Notes under the pieces: generated by a model | The model's database searches: none | Seen by the model: only the letters and a program-made list of their open reading frames with translations | What the model was told of the DNA's origin: nothing | Shown here: one piece after another, positions 1-8,190 of the stretch | Numbering within the stretch: the stretch's first letter is position 1 | Layout of the letters: the number at the start of each line of letters is the position of its first letter | Position numbers and translations under genes: made by a program | Assembly: GCA_024698005.1 (NCBI GenBank) | Contig: JAILRW010000115.1 | Span: forward strand, 1-38,742 | Length of the DNA: 38,742 nt | Direction of reading: 5' to 3' | DNA from: Sphaerochaetaceae bacterium | Lineage (GTDB): Bacteria > Spirochaetota > Spirochaetia > Sphaerochaetales > Sphaerochaetaceae

Positions 1-1506
1 ATTTATATCCTCTTCTCCATCCATGGCGACTTCTTCAAAAGGCATAAGAAGAGTGACACAGGTCCACTTTCCTTCTTCAGAGTCTATCGAAAGACCGCTC
101 TCCTTTCCCAATAGTCGCAAGCGAACAGCTACATTATAAAGTCCAATATGATCCTCTATCTCATTAGCACCTTTAAGCTCTTCTCTTATTTGTTCAAGTT
201 TTTCCTTCGCGATACCCAGACCATCGTCCCTTATCTCAATTTTAAGATATTCACCTACTCTGGAGATATCTATATCGACATGACCTGGCTCTACCTTCTT
301 TCCAAGTCCATGTTTGAATGAGTTCTCTACCAAAGGTTGCAATATGAAGGATGGAACCATAGTTTCTGTAACTTCCACATCATCTGAGGCATTCCAGGAA
401 AGAGAGATACGATCCAAGAAACGAGCCTTATAGAGAGAGACCAATTCAGATACTATTCCAATTTCACGGGAGAGCAGTACCTTGTCCTCATTACTTCCAA
501 GAGCGTACCTATATAGACGACCTAGAGAACCAATAAGAGCTTCAGTATCGCTAGCCTTCTCTTCATGCGCTGAATACTTTATTACATTCAATGTATTGAA
601 CAGGAAGTGAGGATTTATCTGACTTCTCAGCTTCTGGAGCTTCTCCTGATTGAGCAAGTTCTTGAGCATGAGCTTCTCTTGCTCAACCCTGCTGTTCTCC
701 TCAAGAAGGTCAACCTGCTTCTTCATTGATCTCTTCATTCCATTGAAGGCGCTGGCCATATGCCCTATCTCATCATTTCTTGATGAGTCTACATCCTCAA
801 GGTCAAAATTACCGTGGCTTATCTCTACCGACTGATTTGCAAGCACTCTCAAAGATGCAAGTAGGCGGAAAATGGACAGGAATAGAACAAAACCGAGGAA
901 TATATTTACATATACAGATAAGGATATGAGAATGTTCAGTTTTCTGTTTTTCTCTATCATCTCCAAATTCAATATACGGTTTTCCTTGATTGAACTTACC
1001 AAAAGTTGCTGTGAGTAGGACTGGAGATAGGAAGTACATGGCAGATAACGGTCATAGAAGAAGCTGGTCAACTCCTCGTTATCCTTTTCAACTATGAGCT
1101 CTCTTAAGTGCTCGTTCATCTTCTTCCAGCTTTCAAAATTATTGCTGATTGCATGGTATAGAACAGCTATTTCGTTATTTGAATTTGGATCAATGCTGAT
1201 TTCATCAAAAAGCTTTATCTCTTCCTTCATATGGGTAGATAGTACATAGATAAAACTTTTTGGATCTCCGAATTCCCATCTGACATTCTCATATTCCTGG
1301 ATTATCTTCTCATTGTAGTCCAGGAACTGGCTTATCTTCTGGACATTCTCCATTCTGCGCTGCTCAGGCTCGAATAGCTTCTGTTCTCGATAATAGGAGA
1401 GATACATCTGAAGCAGAATAAATGCAAAAAAGACGACCATAAAAAGTATGATCCTCTCAAAAAGACTGAGATGCCTTATTCTCTTTTTCTTTTCCACTTC
1501 TGCCAT
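1..1506 (-). CDS. Sensor histidine kinase, LytS/YehU family (3' end outside window)
   Basis: Open frame of 502 codons running off the left edge; the C-terminal end is missing. Visible order: short cytoplasmic N-terminus, membrane helix at about residues 17-36, an extracytoplasmic sensor region of about 150 residues without a recognised fold, second helix at about 190-213, HAMP-like linker with a coiled coil to about 285, then a His_kinase domain with INPHFLFNTLN (phospho-acceptor His300) and an ATPase domain with N-box LVENSFKHG (Asn395) and G-box RDDGLGI. This arrangement is typical of kinases that phosphorylate LytTR- or AraC-type response regulators; the partner is presumably left of the window. 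The start at 1506 has no Shine-Dalgarno but has a TATTCT box with TG extension 7 nt upstream, so a leaderless message is possible. Signal sensed: unknown. Confidence 0.9.
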   Translation of the reverse strand, partial: MAEVEKKKRIRHLSLFERIILFMVVFFAFILLQMYLSYYREQKLFEPEQRRMENVQKISQFLDYNEKIIQEYENVRWEFGDPKSFIYVLSTHMKEEIKLFDEISIDPNSNNEIAVLYHAISNNFESWKKMNEHLRELIVEKDNEELTSFFYDRYLPCTSYLQSYSQQLLVSSIKENRILNLEMIEKNRKLNILISLSVYVNIFLGFVLFLSIFRLLASLRVLANQSVEISHGNFDLEDVDSSRNDEIGHMASAFNGMKRSMKKQVDLLEENSRVEQEKLMLKNLLNQEKLQKLRSQINPHFLFNTLNVIKYSAHEEKASDTEALIGSLGRLYRYALGSNEDKVLLSREIGIVSELVSLYKARFLDRISLSWNASDDVEVTETMVPSFILQPLVENSFKHGLGKKVEPGHVDIDISRVGEYLKIEIRDDGLGIAKEKLEQIREELKGANEIEDHIGLYNVAVRLRLLGKESGLSIDSEEGKWTCVTLLMPFEEVAMDGEEDIN

Positions 1507-1513
1507 GAAATCA

Positions 1514-1519
1514 AGAATA
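1514..1519 (-). promoter_or_regulatory. Candidate extended -10 box of the sensor kinase gene
   Basis: TATTCT preceded by TGT, ending 7 nt before the ATG at 1506. No convincing -35 was found and no ribosome-binding site lies between box and start. This is one of several promoters here placed for a leaderless transcript. Confidence 0.35.
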
Positions 1520-1549
1520 ACATCATTTCATTATGAGGTGGAAATACTT

Positions 1550-1555
1550 TATACT
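1550..1555 (+). promoter_or_regulatory. Candidate -10 box of the YcxB-like gene
   Basis: TATACT (5 of 6 consensus bases) ends 7 nt before the ATG at 1563. The hexamer 17 nt upstream (TTCATT) is a poor -35. A GAGGTGG string at 1535-1541 is too far from 1563 to act as a normal Shine-Dalgarno. Confidence 0.35.
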
Positions 1556-1562
1556 CGTATCT

Positions 1563-2066
1563 ATGACCATTGAATGCAAACTCGACGAGAAAACCTTCAA
1601 GGATTTTACTCGCTTTGATATTTTAAGAAGAAAGAAGTACTGGAAGAGTCCAGTTATATTTGCCTGTCTGATGAGCATATCTGCCATCGTCTGTTTTATG
1701 ATGAACTCTGTAAGGGGTGCTGTGATGCTTGGTTGTGTCCTTGCCTGTGTTGGCTGGGGTATGCCACTGATTTACTTCACAACCTTCTTCTTCTCGCTTA
1801 ACAAGACTGCAAAACTCCAGAAGCTTGACCCTCCTCGCCTTGTTTACACTCTTGAACTTACAGAGGCAAAGGATGGAATAAAAATCAGGAACGAGAAAGA
1901 AGAGGCTTCCTACCTCTGGAAAGATGTATTTCATGCCTATAGGGACAAATCCTGCATTTACTTATATATAACAGCAGGTAGAGCCTTCCTCCTTCCTGAG
2001 AAGAATGAAGAAGTTTGGCTTTTGATAATAAAAAAACTGGGAGCAGAAAGAACAACAGTTCTATAA
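1563..2066 (+). CDS. YcxB-like membrane protein
   Basis: A 167-residue protein with two adjacent membrane helices at about residues 30-80 and a soluble C-terminal beta-rich part. The pattern YLWKDVFHAY followed by IYLYIT and AFLLP is typical of the YcxB-like family, a PH-like domain of unknown function attached to two helices. I chose the ATG at 1563 because a TATACT box ends 7 nt before it and the family usually begins close to this point. An in-frame ATG at 1533 would add 10 residues but has no ribosome site. It is divergent from the sensor kinase and convergent with hisIE, separated from the latter by a shared terminator. Family call fairly sure, role unknown. Confidence 0.75.
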   Translation: MTIECKLDEKTFKDFTRFDILRRKKYWKSPVIFACLMSISAIVCFMMNSVRGAVMLGCVLACVGWGMPLIYFTTFFFSLNKTAKLQKLDPPRLVYTLELTEAKDGIKIRNEKEEASYLWKDVFHAYRDKSCIYLYITAGRAFLLPEKNEEVWLLIIKKLGAERTTVL

Positions 2067-2082
2067 AAACCCCATATAATGC

Positions 2083-2112
2083 AAAAAGGCTTCCATTTGG
2101 AAGCTCTTTTTG
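2083..2112. terminator. Bidirectional Rho-independent terminator between ycxB-like gene and hisIE
   Basis: GCTTCC (2089-2094), ATTT loop and GGAAGC (2099-2104) are flanked by an A-run at 2083-2087 and a T-run at 2107-2111. It can therefore end transcription of the plus-strand YcxB-like gene and of the minus-strand his operon. Confidence 0.8.
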
Positions 2113-2127
2113 TCTAAAGCAATTGAT

Positions 2128-2736
2128 TTATCTTGTATGTCTATCCTTCAAAACTTCAGTGACATCTGCAAGGGTACAGTTCTTCTCTTCAAGCAAGACC
2201 AGGAAGTGGTACATGAGATCAGCACATTCACCGAGGAACACTTCCTTATCATCATCCATTGCCGCAATGATCAGTTCAACGGACTCTTCACCAACCTTCT
2301 GAGCAATTCTATTGAGACCTCGAGAGAAGAGGTGGTTGGTATATGAGCCATTCTGAGGACTATTTCTTCTATCCTGAATTACACTCTCAAGGTAGGTAAG
2401 GAACTGAGTATTCTCCATTGCATCAGGATTGTTGATCTCTGAAAAACAGGTATCGGAACCAGTGTGACAGACTGGACCATCAGGAACAGCCTTGACAAGC
2501 AGTGTATCGCCATCGCAGTCGATAAGAATCTCTCTCAGGTGAAGAAAGTTTCCACTGGATTCCCCTTTGGTCCAAAGTCTCTTTCTGCTTCTAGACCAGA
2601 AAGTAACAAGACCTCTTTCAAGTGTTATCCTATAAGCTTCCTCATTCATATAGCCCACCATAAGAATGCGATTTGTTACTGCATCCTGTACAACAGCAGG
2701 GACTAGACCATTACCTTTTTCAAAATCAATTGTCAT
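2128..2736 (-). CDS. hisIE: Bifunctional phosphoribosyl-AMP cyclohydrolase / phosphoribosyl-ATP pyrophosphatase
   Basis: Fusion of HisI (about residues 1-105) and HisE (about 112-200), catalysing steps 3 and 2 of histidine synthesis in the cytoplasm. The HisI part has FWSRSRKRLWTKGESSG, DCDGD (73-77) and the zinc cysteines C74, C90 (GPVCHTG) and C97. The HisE part has the helical GEESVELIIAA and ECADLMYHFLVLL motifs that bind pyrophosphate-linked substrate with acidic residues. Length 202 is normal for the fusion. It is last in the operon and unusually separated from hisF by 101 nt, which contain a possible own promoter; a GGGAG site 6 nt before the ATG supports this start. A terminator follows immediately. 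Confidence 0.95.
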   Translation of the reverse strand: MTIDFEKGNGLVPAVVQDAVTNRILMVGYMNEEAYRITLERGLVTFWSRSRKRLWTKGESSGNFLHLREILIDCDGDTLLVKAVPDGPVCHTGSDTCFSEINNPDAMENTQFLTYLESVIQDRRNSPQNGSYTNHLFSRGLNRIAQKVGEESVELIIAAMDDDKEVFLGECADLMYHFLVLLEEKNCTLADVTEVLKDRHTR

Positions 2737-2759
2737 CTCTCACTCCCGAATGATAAGGA

Positions 2760-2788
2760 ATAATAGAGTACAGATTTACTTTTGTAAA
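2760..2788 (-). promoter_or_regulatory. Candidate internal promoter for hisIE
   Basis: TTTACA (minus strand of 2783-2788), a 17-nt spacer and TATTAT (minus strand of 2760-2765), located in the only sizeable gap of the his operon. Both boxes match consensus at 5 of 6 positions. A small ATTTAC/GTAAAT hairpin overlaps the spacer. Confidence 0.4.
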
Positions 2789-2837
2789 TACTGGCACAAT
2801 TCTTTTTACATAAGATAATTCCTAGGACAGTAAGGAA

Positions 2838-3614
2838 CTACAATCTGACAGATATTCCTTTTGAAGCAAGATAGCGCTTCAGATCCATGATATCAACTTC
2901 ATGATAATGGAAGATGGATGCAGCAAGACCAGCATCTGCACAGCCAGAAGTGAAAACCTCTTCAAAGTGCTCAATAGAGCCAGCACCACCTGAAGCGATT
3001 ACAGGAATTGAAAGGGAGGTGCTTACTCTTCTAGTAAGATTGTTGGCAAAACCCTCTTTTGTTCCATCATGATTCATACTTGTAAGTAGTATTTCACCAG
3101 CACCCAGTTCTTCTACTCTCTTTGCCCATTTTATGCCATCGATTCCTGTTGGGGTTCTTCCTCCATCGAGATATACTTCCCACCCTTCTCCATCTTCAGA
3201 GTCAAAAATAGGATTTCTTCTCACATCGATTGCACACACAACACACTGAGAGCCAAAACGATATGAAAGAGCAGTGACAAGCTCAGGCTCTCTGACTGCT
3301 CTGCTGTTGATGGAAATCTTATCAGCACCTGCATCCAGGATCTTATAGGCATCTTCAACACTTTTTATTCCACCGCCGACAGTGAAAGGAATGTTGATCC
3401 TATCGGCAATTCTTCTGACAAGAGGAGCAAGGGTGTCCCTTTTCTCTACTGTTGCTGTTATATCGAGAAAGACAAGTTCGTCAGCGCCAGCCTGTGAATA
3501 TCTTGCTGCATTCTCAACAGCGTCTCCAGCATCTCTAAGAGAGAGGAAGTTTATACCCTTTACTGTGCGCCCATCCTTTATATCAAGGCAAGGTATGATT
3601 CTTTTAGCTAGCAC
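2838..3614 (-). CDS. hisF: Imidazole glycerol phosphate synthase cyclase subunit
   Basis: A 258-residue (beta/alpha)8 barrel that uses ammonia from HisH to turn PRFAR into imidazole-glycerol phosphate and AICAR. Catalytic Asp11 (PCLDIKDG) and Asp130 (CAIDVRR) are present. The phosphate-binding VGGGI (79-83) and ASGGAG motifs are intact. The start is GTG with a GGAGG site 6 nt upstream, and the first 11 nt overlap the end of hisA, indicating translational coupling. Nothing looks unusual. Confidence 0.97.
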   Translation of the reverse strand: MLAKRIIPCLDIKDGRTVKGINFLSLRDAGDAVENAARYSQAGADELVFLDITATVEKRDTLAPLVRRIADRINIPFTVGGGIKSVEDAYKILDAGADKISINSRAVREPELVTALSYRFGSQCVVCAIDVRRNPIFDSEDGEGWEVYLDGGRTPTGIDGIKWAKRVEELGAGEILLTSMNHDGTKEGFANNLTRRVSTSLSIPVIASGGAGSIEHFEEVFTSGCADAGLAASIFHYHEVDIMDLKRYLASKGISVRL

Positions 3615-4329
3615 TGTTTACCTCCCCTAGTTCAGAAAGTGTAATTCTATTCTCATAGAATGCCTTGCCAACTATTGCACCAAATAATCCAGCTTCCTTC
3701 AGAGTATAGAGGTCTTCTACGCAGGAAACACCACCAGAGGCTATAAGCTTAAGTCCTGGTTCTTTTTCTAGGATCTTCTTATAGAGGTCCACAGAAGGTC
3801 CCATCAACATACCATCCTTGGCAATATCAGTACTTATGCAGTAGACCATGCCCTTCTTGTGATAGGAGTCGATGAAAGAGGTAACTTCAAGAGTGCTGTC
3901 CTCAAGCCAGCCTGAAGCTGAAACCATACCATTTCTGCAATCAGCACCCAATATCAAACGTTCTGGCCCGAACTTCTCAAGCCAACTCAGCACAAGCTCA
4001 CGATCCTTTATTGCAATGGAACCACAGGTTACCTGACTTGCACCTGCATTGAAGGCTCTTTCAAGCTCCTCTGTACTCTTGACTCCACCACCAAAATCGA
4101 TGACAAGAGTTGTTTTTGAGGCAATTCTTTCAAGGGTCTTTATATTTACTATGTGTCCTGCCTTTGCTCCTTCCAGATCCACAAGATGAAGTCTTTCAAG
4201 GCCAGCACCTTCAAAGGCCTTTGCCGCTTCAAGCGGATCATGGTAGTAGACAGTTCTAGTACTGTAATCACCTTTTGTAAGGCGAACAGCCTCACCAGCG
4301 ATTATATCTATTGCAGGTATTATCCTCAT
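3604..4329 (-). CDS. hisA: ProFAR isomerase (phosphoribosylformimino-AICAR-P isomerase)
   Basis: A 241-residue barrel protein that opens the ribose ring of ProFAR to PRFAR, step 4 of the pathway. Asp8 (IIPAIDI) and Asp130 (LGADCRNG) are the conserved catalytic pair; FGGGV and ASGGVS bind the two phosphates. Two ATG codons stand in tandem at 4332 and 4329. I chose 4329 because it lies 7 nt after a GGAGG sequence and overlaps the hisH stop by one base (TGATG). The frame extends further upstream, but that extension lies inside hisH and has no similarity to HisA. Confidence 0.96.
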   Translation of the reverse strand: MRIIPAIDIIAGEAVRLTKGDYSTRTVYYHDPLEAAKAFEGAGLERLHLVDLEGAKAGHIVNIKTLERIASKTTLVIDFGGGVKSTEELERAFNAGASQVTCGSIAIKDRELVLSWLEKFGPERLILGADCRNGMVSASGWLEDSTLEVTSFIDSYHKKGMVYCISTDIAKDGMLMGPSVDLYKKILEKEPGLKLIASGGVSCVEDLYTLKEAGLFGAIVGKAFYENRITLSELGEVNSAS

Positions 4330-4925
4330 CATTCCACCTCCAAGGTAAGGAAGTTCTTGAGGATTTTCTCCCCAACTTCTCCACTCTTTTCTGGGTGGAA
4401 CTGGCAACCATAGAAGTTGTCCTTTCCCATGCTTGCAGTAAATGAAATTCCATCGTAATTGGTCCTAGCAATCGTATTTGGAGAAAGAGGAACGTAGTAT
4501 GAGTGGACATAATAGACATAGCTTCCACTTCCAACCCCTTCAAAGAGAGGTGAAGATTCTACATCTATGCTATTCCAGCCAACATGAGGAATCTTGACTC
4601 CTTCTGTTTGTGGGAAAAGAGAAACCCTGTTATCAAACAGGGATAGCAGGTCGACATTTCCCTCCTCAGAAAAAGCATTCATAAGCTGCATGCCAAGACA
4701 GATTCCGAGAAAAGGTCTCTTTACCTCTTTGAGAGTGCTCATCAAATTTCTCTTTTCAAGCTCCACCATGGCACTTTTTGCCTGACCGACACCTGGGAAT
4801 ATTACTCTATCCGCACTCAATATCCTGTCTCTTTCACAAGTGAGCTCAGCCTTGGCTCCAAGGCGCTCTAGAGCACAGAGAACAGAGCGGACATTTCCTG
4901 CATTGTAATCAACAACTGCTATCAT
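4329..4925 (-). CDS. hisH: Imidazole glycerol phosphate synthase glutamine amidotransferase subunit
   Basis: A 198-residue class I glutaminase that supplies ammonia to HisF. The catalytic triad is visible: Cys76 in GICLGMQL, His177 and Glu179 in QFHPEKS. The N-terminal DYNAGN and the FPGVG motif of the family are also present. The ATG overlaps the hisB stop by one base, with GGGAG 7 nt upstream. Position between hisB and hisA is the usual order in his operons. Confidence 0.97.
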   Translation of the reverse strand: MIAVVDYNAGNVRSVLCALERLGAKAELTCERDRILSADRVIFPGVGQAKSAMVELEKRNLMSTLKEVKRPFLGICLGMQLMNAFSEEGNVDLLSLFDNRVSLFPQTEGVKIPHVGWNSIDVESSPLFEGVGSGSYVYYVHSYYVPLSPNTIARTNYDGISFTASMGKDNFYGCQFHPEKSGEVGEKILKNFLTLEVE

Positions 4926-5848
4926 CAGAGAACTCCCTTTGTTGATGGAAGTTCCTTGGAACCTGGAACTCTCTTCACTGCCATCCTGATAGCACGTGCA
5001 AAGGCCTTGAAAGCCGCTTCAGCTTGGTGATGGGTATTTCCATCAGTGACCTCTATAGAAAGGTTGCACTGCGCTGCATCAGAGAATGACTTGAAGAAGT
5101 GCTCGAACATCTCTGTTGGGAAACCACCAACCTCCTGACGCTTGAAATTGACCTTCCAAATTAGGTATGGACGACCAGAGAAATCCACAGCAACTGTTGC
5201 AAGAACATCGTCCATCATGAGTATATCGTGCCCATAGCGGTTGATACCTCTCTTATCTCCAAGTGCATAGCGGAAGGCCTGACCCAAAGTGATGCCAAGG
5301 TCTTCAACAGTGTGATGCTCATCGACCTCCAGATCTCCCTTGATGATACCGTTGATATCACAGCGGGAATGCTTTATTACCTGCTCAAGCATGTGGTCGA
5401 AGAATCCAACACCTGTCTTCAGTTCGCCCTTACCACTTCCATCGAGATCCAAGGAGAGATAAATCTGGGTCTCTCTAGTATTTCTCTCAACACTGTAGCA
5501 TCTGTGCTTGATTGTCTCTTCCGGGAGGAAGAATTCAAGTAGAGAGCTGTAAGAATCAAAGTTTTTGAGAGCGCAATCTTTTGACTTTGACACCTGATAT
5601 GAGTTATCTGTATCAACATTATCAAGTGAGATTTCTTTCACTTCAGAATCGAAGTAGATATCTTCACCTGCAAGAGTTTCATAAAAGAGTGAAGGAAGAG
5701 TCTCATTCCCAACTCTAACTATCTCCAGCTCCCCTGCTCTTCTTACACACCTGAGCGCTTCAAAGAGATGCTTCTCATAGTGAAAGCCCTTCTCATCAAC
5801 AAAGCCCAACATATCATCGTAGACAAACAAAACTCTTCTCTTGTTCAT
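4925..5848 (-). CDS. hisB: Imidazoleglycerol-phosphate dehydratase with degenerate N-terminal phosphatase-like domain
   Basis: Two parts in 307 residues. From about residue 120 onward this is a complete IGP dehydratase with the metal-binding repeats EHHTVED and HHQAEAAFKAF and the C-terminal SKGVL. Residues 1-118 resemble the HAD histidinol-phosphatase half of bifunctional HisB but appear inactive: the DxDGT nucleophile motif is replaced by YDDML (Tyr10), the GDxxxD metal motif by SKSKD, and the zinc-binding cysteine loop is missing. The junction RNTRETQI matches the bifunctional enzyme closely. Start ATG 5848 lies one base after the hisC stop with GAGGAG 7 nt upstream; a TTG at 5863 is an unlikely alternative. 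Dehydratase call certain, the vestigial reading likely. Confidence 0.93.
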   Translation of the reverse strand: MNKRRVLFVYDDMLGFVDEKGFHYEKHLFEALRCVRRAGELEIVRVGNETLPSLFYETLAGEDIYFDSEVKEISLDNVDTDNSYQVSKSKDCALKNFDSYSSLLEFFLPEETIKHRCYSVERNTRETQIYLSLDLDGSGKGELKTGVGFFDHMLEQVIKHSRCDINGIIKGDLEVDEHHTVEDLGITLGQAFRYALGDKRGINRYGHDILMMDDVLATVAVDFSGRPYLIWKVNFKRQEVGGFPTEMFEHFFKSFSDAAQCNLSIEVTDGNTHHQAEAAFKAFARAIRMAVKRVPGSKELPSTKGVL

Positions 5849-5849
5849 A

Positions 5850-6896
5850 TCAGAGCTCCTCAAGTGCCTTCATCAGCTTGTCATTCTCTTCCTTTGAACC
5901 AACTGTAATTCTCAAGCAGTTCTCACAATTGAGCTCACGACTTCTATTTCTGACGACAATACCCTTCTTTTGAAGCGCAAGATAGATAGAGTTTGCATCG
6001 AGTACCTTGACAAGCAGGAAGTTGGAATCTGAAGGATAGACCTTTACAACCTTGCTACTCTTCTCAAGCAATCCTCTAAGGCGCTCTCTCTCAAGTTTTG
6101 TGTACTCGACACCCTCTCTTACTGCAGCTGCATTAGCCAATGCCTTCAGTGCCTCAGTTGAAGATGGAAGACCAATATTATATGGGTACTTTACGTTGTA
6201 CATTGCTTCGTGAATTGGCTTTGAGCACATTGCAATTCCAATTCGGGCAGAAGCAAGACCCCAAGCCTTGCTCAAAGTCCTCATCAGGACAACACGTTCA
6301 TTCTCCTTGACCAGGGCACTTGCACTCTTCTCTGTAGAGAAGTCCCAATAGGCTTCATCGACAACAGTTATTCCACTGTTATAAGTTGCAATTTCCTTGA
6401 TTATCTCATAAGGAATTGCATTGCCTGTCGGGTTGTTAGGAGTACAGAGGAAGACAAGCTTAGGGCTTGTTTCATCGATCATCTTTTTGACAAGAGGTAC
6501 ATCGACCTCAAAATCCTTGGTAAGGGGCGCAATGTTTACCTTTATATCATTGATAGAGGCGAAGACCTTATAGGCTCCATAGGTTGGTCCCATCAAAAGT
6601 GCACTGTCCTTTCCTGGATCACAGAAGATCCTGAAAAGGAGGTCGATTATCTCATCAGAACCATTTCCAACGATTGTCATATCGTAGTCAAGGCCGAGAA
6701 CCTCTTCTATAGCCTTCCTAAGCAGAGCAGAGCGAGGATCTGGATAGCGATTGATATCTCCTGGAAAGTCAATATACCTCCTCCAGGATTCGTTTGCATC
6801 AAGATATACTTCAGCAACTCCTTCAAACTCATCCCTCGCACAGCGATATGGATCAAGAGAGGCAATATTTGCTCTCATTAATTTTTCAATACTCAT
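5850..6896 (-). CDS. hisC: Histidinol-phosphate aminotransferase
   Basis: A 348-residue fold-type I PLP enzyme that transfers an amino group from glutamate to imidazole-acetol phosphate. The Schiff-base lysine is Lys210 in TLSKAWGLASARIG. CTPNNPTGN (Asn155) and VVDEAY (Asp180, Tyr183) position the cofactor. GNGSDE near residue 78 binds its phosphate. The ATG overlaps the hisD stop as ATGA with GAGG just upstream. Length and motifs are ordinary for HisC. Confidence 0.96.
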   Translation of the reverse strand: MSIEKLMRANIASLDPYRCARDEFEGVAEVYLDANESWRRYIDFPGDINRYPDPRSALLRKAIEEVLGLDYDMTIVGNGSDEIIDLLFRIFCDPGKDSALLMGPTYGAYKVFASINDIKVNIAPLTKDFEVDVPLVKKMIDETSPKLVFLCTPNNPTGNAIPYEIIKEIATYNSGITVVDEAYWDFSTEKSASALVKENERVVLMRTLSKAWGLASARIGIAMCSKPIHEAMYNVKYPYNIGLPSSTEALKALANAAAVREGVEYTKLERERLRGLLEKSSKVVKVYPSDSNFLLVKVLDANSIYLALQKKGIVVRNRSRELNCENCLRITVGSKEENDKLMKALEEL

Positions 6897-8188
6897 CTCA
6901 TCCTCACTCTTGCAGCTTCAGCGTGTGCGCTGAGGTTCTCTGCCATAGCCATTGTTACAACGGCAGGCGCCAGACTGTCTATCCCCTTCTTGGAAAGATG
7001 CTGGAAAGTAATCTTCTTTATATAACTGTCGACACTTACACCAGAGGATGCACTTGCGTGACCACTAGTAGGAAGTGTGTGGTTAGTTCCTGAAGCATAG
7101 TCTCCAGCAGACTCTGGAGAGTATGGTCCCAAGAATACAGAACCTGCAGAGACAACTTTTTCAGCAAGTTCCATATAGTTCTCTGTGTTTATGATCAAAT
7201 GCTCTGGAGCATACTCATTAGCAATGCTCATAAGCTTCTTATCGTCATATAAGGCTATTGCAGCAGAGTGTGAAAGGGATGGTAACATGTACTCCTTTCT
7301 TCCCAGCCTCTCAAGCTCCATCGCAAGCTCAGAATCTATTCTGGCAAAGATTCGTTTTGCACTCTCTTCATCTTTAGCCCTGATCAAAAGAATTACCTGG
7401 CTGTCCTTTCCATGTTCTGCCTGAGAGAGAAGATCTGTTGCAACAAATAGAGGATTTGCCTTTTCATCGGCAATTACCATGACTTCACTTGGGCCAGCAA
7501 CCATATCGATTGCACAGAAGCTGGAAACTCTATTCTTTGCAAAAGCAACAAATCTGTTGCCTGGGCCAAATATCTTATCAACTCTTTCAACAGACTCTGT
7601 TCCATAGGCAAGAGCGGCAATGGCCTGGGCACCACCAACTTTGAGTACCCTATCTACACCACAGCGTCTAGCAGTATAAAGAACGACAGGATTGACACTT
7701 CCACCCTGGGCAGGAGTTGCCAGTGTAATGCTCGGACAAGAAGCAACCTTTGCAGGAATAGAAAGCATAAGAACAGTTGAGAAAAGAGGTGCAGTACCAC
7801 CTGGGATGTAAAGACCTACTCTCTGGATTGGCACAACCTTTCTCCAGCAATCGACACCCTCCATTGTCGTAACCCTCTCGCCTTCTCTAAGCTGAGCCTT
7901 ATGAAAAGCAGTGATATTCTTATAGGCAACTTCAATTGCTGCTTTAACATCCTCGCTGACCAGCTCTTCAGCTCTCTTGAACTCTTCGTCACTCACATAG
8001 AGGTCAACAAGCTCGTTATTGCCAAACTTTCTTTCATACTCTCTCAGAGCCTCATCTCCGCGAGTTCTTACATTCTCGAGAATATCATCGACAATCTTCT
8101 CGACCTTACTGTCATCAGCAAGAGATCTCTTCAAAAGCTCTGAATATACATCCTTTTCAGGATTCAGATATAAAGGTATTGTGCTCAT
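6893..8188 (-). CDS. hisD: Histidinol dehydrogenase
   Basis: A 431-residue zinc enzyme that oxidises histidinol to histidine in two NAD-dependent steps, the last reaction of the pathway. The zinc ligands are visible as Gln256 and His259 (LLSQAEHG), Asp363 (GDYASG) and His422. The catalytic pair Glu329-His330 lies in APEHL. The GPGNRFVAFAK motif is complete. It begins 2 nt after the hisG stop codon, with GGAG five bases before the ATG. Confidence 0.97.
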   Translation of the reverse strand: MSTIPLYLNPEKDVYSELLKRSLADDSKVEKIVDDILENVRTRGDEALREYERKFGNNELVDLYVSDEEFKRAEELVSEDVKAAIEVAYKNITAFHKAQLREGERVTTMEGVDCWRKVVPIQRVGLYIPGGTAPLFSTVLMLSIPAKVASCPSITLATPAQGGSVNPVVLYTARRCGVDRVLKVGGAQAIAALAYGTESVERVDKIFGPGNRFVAFAKNRVSSFCAIDMVAGPSEVMVIADEKANPLFVATDLLSQAEHGKDSQVILLIRAKDEESAKRIFARIDSELAMELERLGRKEYMLPSLSHSAAIALYDDKKLMSIANEYAPEHLIINTENYMELAEKVVSAGSVFLGPYSPESAGDYASGTNHTLPTSGHASASSGVSVDSYIKKITFQHLSKKGIDSLAPAVVTMAMAENLSAHAEAARVRMR

Positions 8189-8190
8189 AT

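Noticed and set aside
4330-4407. 26-codon upstream extension of hisA
   Set aside because: Lies in the hisH coding sequence, not HisA-like; the tandem ATG after GGAGG marks the true start.
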